A stretch of 64,000 nt of DNA from Gymnogyps californianus (taxonomy: Eukaryota; Chordata; Aves; Accipitriformes; Cathartidae): NCBI RefSeq assembly GCF_018139145.2, contig NC_059475.1:10588437-10652436 (forward strand), written 5' to 3'. A model generated the notes under the pieces. That model had not been told where the DNA came from, searched no databases, and worked only from the letters and a program-made list of their open reading frames with translations. Position 1 is the stretch's first letter, and every line of letters starts with the position of its first letter. The translations under genes were made by a program, and so were the position numbers. This document shows, piece after piece, positions 23,785-59,310 of this stretch.

Positions 23785-25335
23785 ATGTATTTACAGTCCA
23801 CCCATGACCATTGCTGCTAATTTCTGGGTAACTTTTAAATGCCTAATGTATCTTATAAATTTCCAGTATAAAAAGAAAAAGAAACCCGAAACAGTAAGAA
23901 AGCTGAAAAATCCTTTAAGACCAGTTCTACTACTCTTACATGGACCGCATTTGTATGTAATCACTAGGCCTACTTGTATTGTTAACCAACAATGAATAAA
24001 TGCAGTAGAACCTGTCTCCAGAATAGGGCACCATTTTGCCTAGGGTTAAATTTTGTTTAAGTTAGTACTAATGAAAATATGTAAACTTAAATCCACATTT
24101 ATTTTCAGAAGAAGGCCTAAAATCAGATGAACATTAATTACATAGCAAAAGCTTCATGATAATAATTTAGGATTAGAGAGTGCAAACATAAAAAATCAAA
24201 GTAGGAAGGCAAAGCTTAAGATTAAAGTACAATGGGATAAAATTAAAACAAATTCTGTACGAAACAGAAGAATGAAATTTTGCAAAATACTGAAATGAAG
24301 GGAAGGTTTGATTACCTTCCCCTCCTCCAAAAGATGATAACCTATAATTAACTGCAGAAACAGTGGGAGCAGAGATGGTAGCACGTATCTAAGCATGGCC
24401 CTAACTATAGAACTGGGAAATGATTCTATACTAGACAATTACAATTGAAACAAAAATCTTGCAATATATATTTTTTGTCCCTCGTTTTCTCTGTAAACTA
24501 TCTATCTCTGAATTTCTGTATGTTGTCTTAGGCCTCATGCATAAGTATTTTTTGTTTGTGAGACCAGTGGCTCTCATAAATAAAATTACTCATTTTCATA
24601 TGCAATTTTTTGTAGAATTGGGATCTCAGTTTCCCAAATCCCCAAAATGAGAACCATTAACATGCAGAAATCAACCTGGGAGAGGAACCATTAGCTGTAA
24701 CACATTCAAACTCTAAGCAGGACTCAAAAAGAATCGGACATAAATAAGGATGGGGAAAAATCAGTTATGATAATAATTTTAAAAAGCAGCAAATACAAAA
24801 TTATTTTGAATGGTATATGCACATATGTGCTTAGGACCCTCAATCATTTCTGACTAATATGAATGTTTTCTCAGTAGGAATAATGGTGGTTGCCTCCAAA
24901 TTTGGCATTGCCAGAGCTCAAACCTAGATGAATTGCTGCTCTAAGCCAAAGTGTCTGTATGTATGTTCCCATATCACTTCTTATTTGTTTGTTTGATGTC
25001 TAGCATGCCTTGGGGAACTTAGTAAAAAACTCATAAACCATTACAAATATAAATGCAATCTGCTGGAGGCTAGAAAGGTACTTGTAACTAGTAAACTGTA
25101 GTTCATAATCTTGGCTATACTTTTAGTAATGTAAAGGCTCTGATGCTGCAAGCAGATGGTATGCCTGTGCACATCGGTGCGCCCCCCCCCACAGGCAGGG
25201 GTTCCATGCCACTTGTCTATTTGTAGAATCGAGGCCTTAAAGTGCACTTTCTGTTTATTCTTTTATCAGACATCTGTGCCAACTTAAAGAAATAAAATTG
25301 CATTTTTGTACCTATGTCTCACTTATGTATTACTA

Positions 25336-25341
25336 AATAAA
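25336..25341 (+). terminator. PTH: Likely distal poly(A) signal of PTH
   Basis: AATAAA here, with another at 25291-25296, is followed within 30 bases by T/G-rich sequence (CTCTTGGACATTATTTT). It gives the mRNA length expected for birds. Confidence 0.55.
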
Positions 25342-25360
25342 GTGGACCAAAAGCTCTTGG

Positions 25361-28300
25361 ACATTATTTTAAAGCATAATAACTGACTGACCTGTAACTA
25401 TTCTGATACAATTTAGCATTTGGGGCAAGATTATTAAGCCATTTTATTTTATTACAGCAATATAAATACAAAAATAATGATGAAAGCAATTTTTATTTTT
25501 CCTTTTGTCTTTCCTGCACACAAAATCATATTGATGGTTAAGCAAAAGGTGTTTACCTAGCACAAACCTATTTATGTCCCCTTACAATAATGACGCATAC
25601 GCAGAAACTATATAATCTTCAAGTGCCAAATTCATAAACTGTTACCCTTTGATCTAAACAAAGAATTCTATTATCTGAACAACTTGTTCTTCCTAATCTT
25701 CAGCTATCCAGTAGATGAAAGATGCTTACACAAATATTTAAATTTTTTGTACACTTCAAAAAACACTTCTTGCTTACAAAGGGCTCCAGGGTCAGAGACA
25801 GATGATGCACCACTGAACATTGTTTAGCTAGAAATATGGCCACAGACAAACTATGCTCAGTACTGTCTCATTTATGGCTAAAATGATGTTTGCTTTGCCC
25901 ACATACAGTATGACTCTTCCGAAGGGCTAAAGACAGCACAGTGGCAGATGAATTAGTGCTAGGTAATGCCCATTAGAAAAAAGATGTAATTTGAATTAAA
26001 TTACTTACTAATGGTAATTATCTAGAAAACAGATTTGTTACAGCTTTTCCACTGAAACCTCTGATCAGTGTAGCAGCAGTCAAAACAGCAAAATGTTCAG
26101 AGTGGGGCAGAGGATGTTACAAAAAATATTTTAATACCATGATATATTGCAAAGATTCAACTTCACCTGGACTAACACGTGCAATTTTGGTCATCTCTCT
26201 TTCACAGATTAAGGGACTAGAAAGAGGATGGTAAGAAATAATCAGGCCACTGAAACACTTATATATGATAATAAATGGTAACAACAGCAGTCAGAAAAGA
26301 AATAAATAAAAAGAGGCATGATAAAGATATGATGAATGAACAGTACAGAGAGATAAATGGTATTGCCTACCTATCTTTCTAAGAGAACAAGGAAAGAGAG
26401 ATGAAGGATTGAGGTTGCACATGGCTAAATACGGAGCTTTTATCTAGTATGAGCCAAAATCTCATCTCCAGTCAACGTCACTGGAGGAGACAGTGGCATG
26501 ACTCTTGGGTATGGTCGAGTTCTTTTCCCACGCACGCACTGGAACGTGCCTTAAGTCTACGCCAGGTTGTGTATTTGCATGTAAACAATGTAGATACTAA
26601 GTGAGCCTGCACTTTACAACAGACTCAGACATGCGACTGCCAGAGCAGACTTCCTATGTCCCCTGTTATAGTGAGATAAAGTTAGAAAAGCATTAGGTCT
26701 GCATGCCTTCACATCCACAGGATCAGCCTTCCAAAGATGGGGTGTCTCTAGAAGGCCTCTTTCCTCCCTGAAGAATGTGGTTTCTATGCACATACTTCCT
26801 TTCAAGGCAGAAAGCCTTGCTTTATGATCCGACAAGGCCTTTGTGCTAAGACCTGTGTCCTCAAAGACCTATCCTGTGCAGACGGATATCTATTGTACAC
26901 ACCTGTTTTTTATAAAATTCTCAATGCAAAGAAATATAATCATGTCTCTCACTCATGACTTACTGAAACAAGAAGCTCTAATATCAATATCCATCCTCAG
27001 GGGAAGTAAAACAGTAGCATGTGAAAAAAAAACAAACCCATGAAAAATTAACAAAGCCAAAATCACAAGAACCCTAATGAAAACTAGATAAATTGTAAGA
27101 TCTGTAGGTAAAATCTACTGCTGGTGATTTAACTGCTAGTGATTTGGCTTTCTTAGCTGCTTCTAACTTTGGCTGCTGTAAATACTGCTGTTCAATATTG
27201 CTCAGCCCACTGTTAAACAGCATGTATCATCTGACTCCTTGCCTAGTTAGCGCATTCTAACAGCTTTTGTGCGGGCTGCTTGGCTGTCATTGTTCTGCTG
27301 CTGGATTTCTAGAACTGTGTGGTTTCTCTCTGTGGTTATTGTTAAAGGATGGAAAAGAGAATTCGTTTAACAGATTCATGTTTTGCTGTATATTGTAGCA
27401 AAGCTTCTGTCTTTTATAGGGCATTTCAATACAGCAAAGACACAAATCTTTGCTCTCTTGCCCCCCCCTTTCCCTCCTCTCCCCAATGAGCATAAGGTGT
27501 ACAACTTGTCTGTCTAATATTCCCTGCCTGAAGCAGTCAGATCTGCTAATGCATCAGGCAAGTCCAGAGGTGCACACTCACTGAGGCTTTAGATTAATAC
27601 TTAGGTGTCCCTGAAACAGGAGGATGCTCTGTAAGTTACATAAGAAGCAGACGAGAGGCATTGGCTGTAGAGTTCCAGTCTCTGGAATCTGATAGCAAAT
27701 TTGTCAGCTTCCTCCACCAGAGATTAAATCAGAACCCCTGCTCAAGGGCGAATATACTCATCAGTAGGGTATAGATTCGTGTTCCCTCTTACCTGCATGT
27801 TCTCCCTGGGAGGTCTGATCCAACAGTGGCTTAGAATAGCATTTTATGAGACTCTGAGAAGACCCCATACATGATGGTTGATCTTCACAGTGGGGCTGCC
27901 CCAAAATATCCACTGTGCATCCAAACTGGCTTCACACAATGGAGAACAAATAAACATTCAAAAGTTTGGGCACAGATCTGCTCCTTCTCTTTCTCCTCCA
28001 AACTCTCCACTAATTCCAATTTGCTTCAATATACTTATTGTCTAGAGTTCTACAGTCCTCTCATCTGATATGGAAGTCAAGCTCTGCCTGTATTTAATAA
28101 TGATGCTATAGAGAATATCTTAGAAAAGAGACAAATGTTGTCTTTAGATCTGAATACAGTTGGGGCTTGGTATGGTTTTATTCTCCCCCTATGAAGAGTG
28201 CAAAGGACTTAAGTGTCATCTTAACACCTGTGACACTTCAGTACACTGAAGTTGCCAACAATGTGGGACATGATAGTTCTGCTGGGGTATTATGGAATGA

Positions 28301-28729
28301 AAGCCACATCCACTAATTATATTCCTAAATAGACTGCAGATCACACAGACTCTATATAACCTATAGGGCTGAACAAACCTAAAAATTATAGTTGTAATTT
28401 AAATCAGGAATCAGTTTCAGGATGAAGGTTGAGACAGCAGAGGTGTCATCTCGTCTAGCTAAACTGTATTATATCCTTCTTCGGCTTTTTCTTCTGTGCC
28501 AGGCAGGGATAGATGGATGACGGTGCCAGAGTACCATGGGGCTAGACTAGAGGCCTGGGTGCTGGGTACGTGCTGCCATGTAAAACCGTTAACGGTTGTT
28601 CCTCAGAACACCTGTGTGTAAACACTGACAGGGCTCCAGCAGAAAGGCAGCTGCCCAGTTATCATCCCCTCAGTGTAGCTCTATAGGGGAAAGTTTGGCT
28701 CATCTGCCTCCTCTTTCCCAATTACCTTT
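25361..28729. other. Intergenic DNA between PTH and BTBD10
   Basis: About 3.4 kb with no supportable exon. It is AT-rich until about 28.5 kb, after which GC rises toward the BTBD10 CpG island. I see no repeat that I can name here. Confidence 0.6.
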
Positions 28730-29076
28730 CCGCGGCGGCAGTCGGGAGGCGAGGAGCAGCTCTTCCCGCCGGCGGGCGGCGCTCGCTCTCCAGCACTGCC
28801 TCTCAGGCCCTCAGACCGGCCGCCTCCACCCCCGGCGGAGGCTCCGCCTGTTTGGCCGCACACCTGCGGCGGCGCCCGGCGGGACCGCCATCTGGCTCCC
28901 GCCCGCTACCGGCGGCGCGGCGCGGCCCCCCGGAGCGGCAGCAGCCCTTAGGCAGCCCCGGGCTCGGCCCGCCGCCGGCCGGCCACAGCGTAGCAACCGC
29001 CGCCTCACAGCGCCGGCCCGCCCCTAGCAACGGCGTCGCCTCGCCCCCCGCCTCGCCCCGCCCCCCGCTCCGCAAG

Positions 29077-29086
29077 TCTCGTGAGA
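29077..29086. promoter_or_regulatory. BTBD10: TCTCGTGAGA, one-base variant of the CGCG palindrome
   Basis: Differs from TCTCGCGAGA by one C-to-T change in a CpG, as expected from deamination of methylated DNA. It lies 52 bases upstream of the perfect copy. Confidence 0.5.
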
Positions 29087-29128
29087 TCTCGGCGCCACTG
29101 CCTCCTCCTCCTCTGCGCGCTGGGCGGC

Positions 29129-29138
29129 TCTCGCGAGA
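29129..29138. promoter_or_regulatory. BTBD10: TCTCGCGAGA palindromic core promoter element
   Basis: A perfect 10-base palindrome. This motif is known from CpG-island promoters without TATA boxes and is bound by BANP, with ZBTB33 earlier proposed, when unmethylated. It lies about 100 bases upstream of the exon 1 donor, so transcription most likely starts just around or after it. Confidence 0.7.
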
Positions 29139-29139
29139 G

Positions 29140-29233
29140 GTGACGGCGGCGGCGGCGGCGGCGGCGGTTGCCGGGCCTGGGTGCAGCGGCCGGTGGTGGC
29201 GGGAGCCGGTGGCTCGGTCGCGGCGCCGCGCAG
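29140..29233 (+). other. BTBD10: BTBD10 exon 1 (noncoding), start uncertain
   Basis: Only the 3' border is supported: the consensus donor GCAG|GTGAGT at 29233/29234 in the CpG island. The 5' border is set after the palindromic promoter element by inference. The coding start lies in exon 2, so this exon is untranslated. Confidence 0.6.
29144..29167. repeat. (CGG)8 trinucleotide repeat in or beside BTBD10 exon 1
   Basis: Eight uninterrupted CGG units follow directly after the TCTCGCGAGA element. It probably lies in the 5' UTR or at the start site, and the length may vary. Confidence 0.85.
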
Positions 29234-32200
29234 GTGAGTGGCGGGAGGAGGCGGCGCGATGCGACGCGCAGGGGCGACTGAGGGCCCGGCCCGGTCGGGC
29301 TGCACGGAACGCCGCCCCGCGGAGGCTGTGTGCCGGGGCTGCCGGGCCGTTTCTCCGCGGCCAGGGCCGTTGCCGCTGCGGCCGAGCCGGCGGAGGGTGC
29401 GGGCGGCGACGTGCCCCTCCGGCCCGGCTCTCGGCCGCGGCTCCTGGGCTGTCCCCCCCTCAGCGCTTGCGGGAGGTCGGCCCGTCCGTGGCTCTGCCGT
29501 GCTGCCCCTGCCCCCGTGAGGGACCGGAGCGGTGCTGTAGTCGCCCACAGGCGTTTCAGAGTACTTCAGCCGGCCTCCTGAGGCATCACATCTCTCCGAG
29601 GGCCTTGCTTCGGGTTTCCCTATCGACTGAGACAGATCGTGTGCTGAAGCTTTTACACTTTAAAATGATCGTAGAAAGAGTACCTTCGTCTGGTCGCTGT
29701 GCCTTGATAACTCTGTTACGTGTGGTGTCATGAGTAGGCTGAACACAAATTACTAGTTTTAATCGTGTGATGTTTATTGGTAAAACCTGCAATTGCTATG
29801 AGGGCTGTACAGAAACAGTATTATTGCTTAGGACTGCCTGACAGCGATCACATATTCCTGAGCATACTTATTTTACATAATCCCTGAACATCGATTTACC
29901 TACTCAAATGATTTCCTAATGAGTTCAGTATCTTTATAAAACTTTTTTCCACATAATCATATTTTATTTGCAGAAAATATCAATTGGTTGTATGATCAAT
30001 CTATCATAGTACAATTATGGGTTGCAGTTGCCTGTCATTACTTTTTTTTCCTTTAAATTCACTTTTGTTTCTAGCTATTGCTTCTGTGTCTTTTTCCTTT
30101 TTATCTCTGATCCCAAATGTGTCACTTTAGAACTCTTTTCTTTCAGAATTTGGATCCAGCTCCGTCATAGACCTTTTCCAGGTTTGTGTCTGTCACTTGT
30201 CTGGCTTCTTTGTCCAAAGTAGTGGTTGAGCATTGTATCTTTTTGTTCTTTACTGTTGGCTGCCTCTTACAAATTTGAGTACATGCTTAAAACCTGGCTT
30301 CTCGGTAGCCTTTTAACTGTTGTCTCTGTTCTTATTTTTGTTTGCCTTTTTTCTTCATGAATCATCTTCAGTGATTGATTTAAAGAGTACTTATCTCTGT
30401 TGTTCCTTCAGCTTTGGTGATCCTTTCCCTGGAAGACCCTCTCTTTCTCTCTTCAATTTGCTATTGAATTAGATGATCCAGAAATACAATTCAAATTATC
30501 AACTTCACACAATTCACTGTTCATAACCTGATAGTTCACAATTGTTTTCTTTTATCTGAACTAAAAATCTGTCTCTGTATCATCTTGTGTAGGTTACCTT
30601 GAATTCCTATAGCTTGAACACAAGTACAGTCAAAAGGAACTGGCTGGTTTTTGTTTTTTTTTTTAACCATTTCTCTGTAGTTAAGGAAGACTGTTCCACT
30701 GTATGTGTTGCAGGTCTGTCAGCGTGGATTTGTCTTTGACTAGGTCTCTTTCTTGCAAAACATCACAGAGAAATTTTTTTTTTTCTGTTAAGACACACAA
30801 ATCTCCTGCCAAAAGCCTTTGCATATTACCTCTTGATTTGTACTGTTTCTGTCTCAAAAACTCATTATAGTCTATTACATCCTGCCTGTGGTCATCATTG
30901 CTGTCTACTGATGATGCTGTTTGAGACTGTTCTTATGAGTTTTTTCAGCACGTGTTTGTATTTGTGCTTTTGCCCAGTGTGTTAATGCCAGGGAAACTGG
31001 GGATTAAGAAAGACAAGAAGTTAAAGCAGCTCTCGTATCACACATTAAATTCCTTCTTGAAGCCTCGTTTTCCTTTTAGGCGCCACTGCATTTGAAAATG
31101 GTAAACAGCTGATGTGTGGATGACACTGCTTATTAAATTAGTCACAAATGTCATCACTGTTGGTTTTTCTGTCACTTTGTTATAAACTGTAAGCTTTCAT
31201 AGATTGTATGTTTGAGGCTGGGCCTGTTTTGTCCTGTATGCATACACAAAAATCAAAATCTCATTATGTGCTAATTTCTTTCAGCACAGCTTTCCTTTAG
31301 CAGTGTTGGTTAAATCTTGGCCCGGTGCTGTTGCTTATCAATAAATCTCTTTATATGATACATATAAATATCTACATATACATATTATACTCTATACATA
31401 TGCCTTTAAAACATGTATAAAATCAAAAGCTAATTTAGAATTCATTTAAAATGTGAAAAATTATTTGGGATTTTCTTGCTCACTGAGATGTATTGTTACT
31501 GCTGGGTATAGCCATAGGTATAGACCTTGCTTGTTTCTTCAAGAAATCTACCTGATACTCTGTTTCATGCTATTCATCTTGTCACTGATGCTGAGTGTTA
31601 TGAAGCCCCTTGTCTGTCTGCTTTCTGTTTTATATTGGTGGGCCACAGAAGATGGGGCTAGTAGTAGTGGCAAGAAGTTAGGTTCTGCTCCTTTTTCCTG
31701 CACTGATAACCACGATTCTGCTTTTGTGTGGGAGAAGCTGCTTAATCCACTGAGACTTTCACAGGTAGACCTAGGCTGATTTTACACAATGAATCCTAAT
31801 ACAGAGGGGGAGTTGGGAATCCTCTACCTCTCGCTTTTTAGGCTTCCGATATCAGATAGGTGTTTTATCATCATGTTCCTTTTAGGAATATCATCAGCTT
31901 CCTGTGACTGCTCAATTGTTTTTGGTTGTTTTTTTTTTTAACTTCTTACTCATTAAGAGAAGCTTCAATCCTGACCTACTATGTTAATGTTGAGACTGTA
32001 TTGCAAAGGATGTTTCTTAGCTATGCTTTAATCAGCGTCAGTTTGATAAATTATCATCATTGAAATGTTATAAAGCTACTTTATGTGGCTGAATTGTGGC
32101 TGATGTCTGCACTAGTTTGCAAGAAACTCACTTGGCAGGTACGGATTTCCATGATAGATGGTGTTTGCATTATGAGCATGTGTACTTTGAACTGTATTTC

Positions 32201-35200
32201 TTAATTAGGATGTAATGTCACTGTGCTTGCATTCCCAGTAAATCTTACTTCTAAGTTTTTGTTGTTGCTGCTTTTGTGCTTTGATGACTAGAGGCACAAA
32301 GAGCAGACCGTCACCCCTTACAGAAAGTCTAAATAATCTGAATCCTGGAGTTTCTCTGTCACAACTAATGCCAGGTTGTGTCCTAGCTGGTTACTTGTCT
32401 ATTGGATCTTTCCAATTATCCTGGTTCACCTTTACAGAGTGTTTCACTGATGGAGCAGGTTAGAGCAGATGAGCTTCTGAAACCTGTCCTACTTTAGGAA
32501 ATGCTTCTGACCAAGGCTTAAAGCTGAGTAGCTGCCTGAAGTATTACGTGTTATCTGAATGTTGTCTTCTGTACTGACAGCTGAAGCAATCAGTTCTTTG
32601 TTCCACCTGATGAGCTGGTGTCCAGAAGATGACATCTTGGGCCTCTGCCTCAAAACTTCAGGCTATTTTAATCATCTTTTTTAGTAAGACTCCAGAGCTT
32701 TGCAGCCTTACAAGTATTCTCAATAAATATAGTGGGCTGGTTGGCTTGAAATGTATTGATAATGGTTGAGGTTAGCTTTACTTCTTTCCTGAAAGATTTC
32801 CAAAGAACATTTTTTTTTCCCCACGTGCAGTACCTTGAAGAGTGCAAGTCCTGCATCTCGCAAAAGTATATGTCCACTTCTGTCCAGCATCTGATGTTAT
32901 CTAAATCTTGCTTAATCTGCTGTGCATCTGTCATGCATTGTATTTTGTCATGGCACAGCACTGAATATGCTTTAAGTATTATTTAACATAATCTGTTCCA
33001 CAGCTATCACAAGTTAGTATATGATACATCCTTTCATGAGCTCTTCAAGTAGTGGTGTAAACACGTTAATTACTGTATTTTGCAATGCCTGGAGTGGCTC
33101 TACCACATCGACTATTAGCTTCCCAACCCCACTGGGTGTCTTTACTATTCCCTTGTATTTCAGTAGTCTATAACTTTCATAAATGAGTGATGATTCTGGC
33201 TTCAAGTTGATGTTAGCAAATCTGAAGCGTTCTAGCTGTCTGTGTTGAAAGCTTTGAAAATTAAAGTTTGCTTACTGATTTCCTATTTTACACAATTATT
33301 CCCTGTGATAATTCTCTAGAGTATTAGCTTTCTGCAGAGGGGTAAGAAATCATTCTTTACACCTGGAGAATGGCTTATTAGCTAATTAGAATGGCAATCA
33401 GTTTGGCCAATATGACAGTGTTTTGTGATCTGCAAAGGATATTTGGATTTGATTTTTTTTTTTTCCTTCTTTATTTCATGTGCTCCCGGTGCCTTTTTGC
33501 CTTTACCAACATTTCAGATGCAGTTTCTTGATTTCATGGGAGTCATTGAATAGTATTTGGGGCTGTGTACTCTTGCAGTTTTTTTGTTTTATGTGCAAGG
33601 CCGGAATGTTCCACAAAAAATGCTTTCTTTATTGCCCACAGTGAGAATCCATGCAAAAGAAGAAAAAAAAAAAATTTTGAACCACAGTTGAAACATATTC
33701 TTTTCTATTGCAGAAAAAAGTGGATTTGCAGAAGTGTTGAAAAATTAATCAGGAGGACTAGTTAGTTTACAGAATTTATACAGCATTTGCGAATTGAGAA
33801 ATTTCTATTTTCAGTAGAGAAAAGCATCAAAAATATTCCTTATTTATAGTCTTACAGGTTTGTTAAAACCTGAAATAAAATAGATAAATACGTTTGTTTA
33901 TAATCAGCACAAAAGCGCTATCAACAGTGGTCAAGAAGAAAAAACATTGGCTGCATTACAGCAAATTGTTTCTTAGAGAAGTGCTATTTGTTAAGATCCT
34001 GCTGAGTGGAGGATGGAGGGAAGACTTTCTTGTTCACAAGTTCATAGTGTGACATGCTTGGAACTGTATTAGAAGTTTCACAAGATGCGGCTTTGGACAC
34101 TTTCAGATTGTTTATCTTCTTTTCATAACTGTGCTCTGGTTCTGAGTTGTGTGCCAGTCTGGTACTTCATCAGTGACATTGCTGGGGTTCCTCATATGCT
34201 TTAAGCTGGGAAAAGGGAATACTGTTGTTCATGAGGAGCAGTCCCATTCGTTTGTTTCTGTCCTTCTGTGTCATCTATTGTTTGTAATGGCTTAAGTGTG
34301 TAGCTGCACAGCAAAGCAGATTGAGGAGCTGATCCTACTTAAACCAGTCTTTTTTTTTCTTTGAAGTGTATGTGAACCTATACCCTCCTGTTGAATCTGT
34401 CACTTTCATTAAATGAAAGATGGGGAGAAGGCAGAAAGTGTGAGACAATTTAAGAAAGTGACTTTAAATTGACTTTTCAGCTGCAGTTCTCATAAAACCA
34501 GCCGCTTTTACACGTCTTTCTAGAGCAAAAGCTAAATTCAAATACTGATGTCTTACTTCAATGAAATGAGTAAGAACTAGCTGCTGGATGACATCCTGTT
34601 TCTGATAAGGCACCTGCTTTGGTCCATACCTGAGAGGGTGAGGTGTTTATAAGTCTTTTAGATGGTTTTAAAGGGAAGAGGGAATTTGTGGCAACAAACA
34701 AAAGCTGAAAAAGAAACGTGTGGTGCTAAGTGAGCCCGTCACTGTGGCGCTTCAGCAAATACAGGAGTTGAAGCAGGACCCTGTGGTAGTCAGTAGCTGG
34801 GGGTGATTGCAGAATGGGAGCTGTGGTGTTCTGCTGGGAGATTGCCGGTCTTTGCTTTTTGTTCTAAACCGTGTTGTTGCCACGAGTAGTAAGACTCGCT
34901 GTGTATCTTGCTCGAGTGACTCAATCTAATGAACACAATTTGTTTCAATTCAGGATAAAAAGTGTCTTTATTTTTGTATTGCTTGTGTATGAAAATGGTA
35001 TGTCGTATTGCACCTAAGTTCTGAATGACTGCTGCTGAAGGAACTCATGACTGAATTTATAAACCAGCCTTCCTTCCCCTTGTCTCCTTAATACTTTTTC
35101 TGTTCTGAAATAGGTTGTAGATTTCTCCTTGTTAGGCATCTAAACATACCTGATAAATGTGTGTAACCTTCTATGTTTGTGTAGTATTGTCACACATTGA

Positions 35201-36653
35201 CCATGCTTTGATAACCTGAATTTCCAGGTAATACACAATGAAATGCTTATTGAGGCTTTTTGCTTTTTTTTGCATGAGAAAGTTGAGTATTTCCTGTAAT
35301 TTTAAATAAAATGTTTTTTCCTTTCCTGACTCTATATGGACACCTGACCATACGAGTCTTCCAATCAGAGTGTGTTTAATTATAGAAACCATAACAGGAA
35401 AAAACCCCAACCCTGTGGTGGAGATTGTATACTTGGTATAAAATCTGTTTTCTTTGTTAGAACTGAACATGAAGGAAAAACTCATATGCAACTAACATTT
35501 TTAAGAAGCTTGTTCTCTACCATTCCCCTGTAATAAAAATTTTTGGGTCTAAATTTAGCTAAGAGAATGTAAATTTGTCAGAAGAGCTTTTCTATTTTCC
35601 ATGACTAGAGGGACATTTTATTTGAGCAGCTACCTTGTTTTAAAGAAGTCTCAATTCCTTTGGAACTCACTTCCAAAAAGGATAAGTTTCATTGAATGTA
35701 ATAGAAATATAGTAAAGGGGGGTGGGGTGGAGATACGATGTTTCTAAAATACTTAGCTTAAAATTTTAGAGAAACATAGTAGGCTTATCTTTCCATTACT
35801 TAGTAGACTTATCTATCTGTAATTTGATTGTACAGCATCTGGAAAAACATCATCAGCTGTTCACTTGTGGCTACTTTTTCATTTTTGTAACCAGGTCATT
35901 CTGAACTATACAACTCTCTTGACACAAGTGTAACACATAGGTATGACTTGAACACCAGTCATTTAAGATTGGCTATCTTTATTGACAGTCACAAGGTGGT
36001 TTTATCTATGAGTGAATTTTAGTGGGAGTTGAACGTAATATTGGATCCCAGTCAAGGAAGGGTAGGCTTATAATGTCTATTTTTCTATTAAATTTTTGTG
36101 ACTTTTCTGCAAAAGTCAGTGAAACTGAACTACATTGAGTGTTTCTAAGGACTGGTGTTGATTCCATTTTGGAGTAAGGACCCAGATATAACTGTTTGTT
36201 AATCTTAATTCTGTTTTTCTCTTGGGCAGCCATTCAAATTGTGAAACTGTTGGTCTCTCTTCTACAGTTGGGATCTTTCTTTGAATTAACTTTATACATT
36301 TGAAAGAAAATTATGATGTGTTTGCCTTTTGTTTTGTAACCAGTGACTTTTCTGTTTGGACACAGTGAAATTAATTGTGGCAAAATTGAAGTTGTCTGCC
36401 AACAATTATAGAACTATATTTCTTATAACAAAATAATCATTTTAGTGCAGGTATCAGCAAAATGTATAGAATATTATTGTCATGCAATTTAGAAGTTGTG
36501 CTTCAGTATATCCTATTTTCTGTAATCTTTATTTAAAAAGCCAAAACATAACAACGCTAAATTCTGCATGTCTAATTTTTTTTTTCTGTGTGGCATTATT
36601 TAAAGGTAAACTTTCTTAATGTAGGTTGTGAGTGCTGCATGTGTGCTTTTCAG
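29234..36653 (+). other. BTBD10: BTBD10 intron 1
   Basis: A 7.4-kb intron, T-rich on the sense strand. I find no exon or nameable repeat beyond T and A homopolymers. The first 330 bases are still part of the CpG island, where long open frames are by-products of GC content. Confidence 0.65.
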
Positions 36654-36661
36654 AGCAGTAG

Positions 36662-59310
<22,649 letters not shown>

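Larger units (their letters stand above)
23621..25360 (+). other. PTH: PTH 3' UTR (predicted long form)
   Basis: AATAAA hexamers occur at 23779, 23995, 25291 and 25336. Using the last pair with exon 1 at 21173 gives an mRNA of about 2.2 kb plus tail. That fits my recollection that chicken PTH mRNA is about 2.3 kb, much longer than mammalian PTH mRNA. The 3' UTR is AU-rich and contains a C9 run at 25182-25190. Shorter isoforms ending after 23784 or 24000 are possible. The end at 25360 is approximate. Confidence 0.6.
28730..29560 (+). promoter_or_regulatory. BTBD10: CpG-island promoter of BTBD10
   Basis: About 830 bp of very GC-rich, CpG-dense sequence contrasts sharply with its AT-rich surroundings. 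It contains GC boxes (for example 29053-29068), a palindromic TCTCGCGAGA element, a related TCTCGTGAGA element, RFX-like half sites and no TATA box. It covers the noncoding first exon, whose donor CAG|GTGAGT lies at 29233/29234. These are the features of a broadly expressed housekeeping promoter. Borders are judged by eye. Confidence 0.9.

Noticed and set aside
28852..29733. 293-codon open frame on the plus strand and overlapping long frames on the minus strand (for example 29024-29548)
   Set aside because: They lie in the CpG island, where high G+C removes stop codons in all frames. They cross the BTBD10 exon 1 donor, and their translations are low-complexity Ala/Arg/Pro/Gly without any domain.
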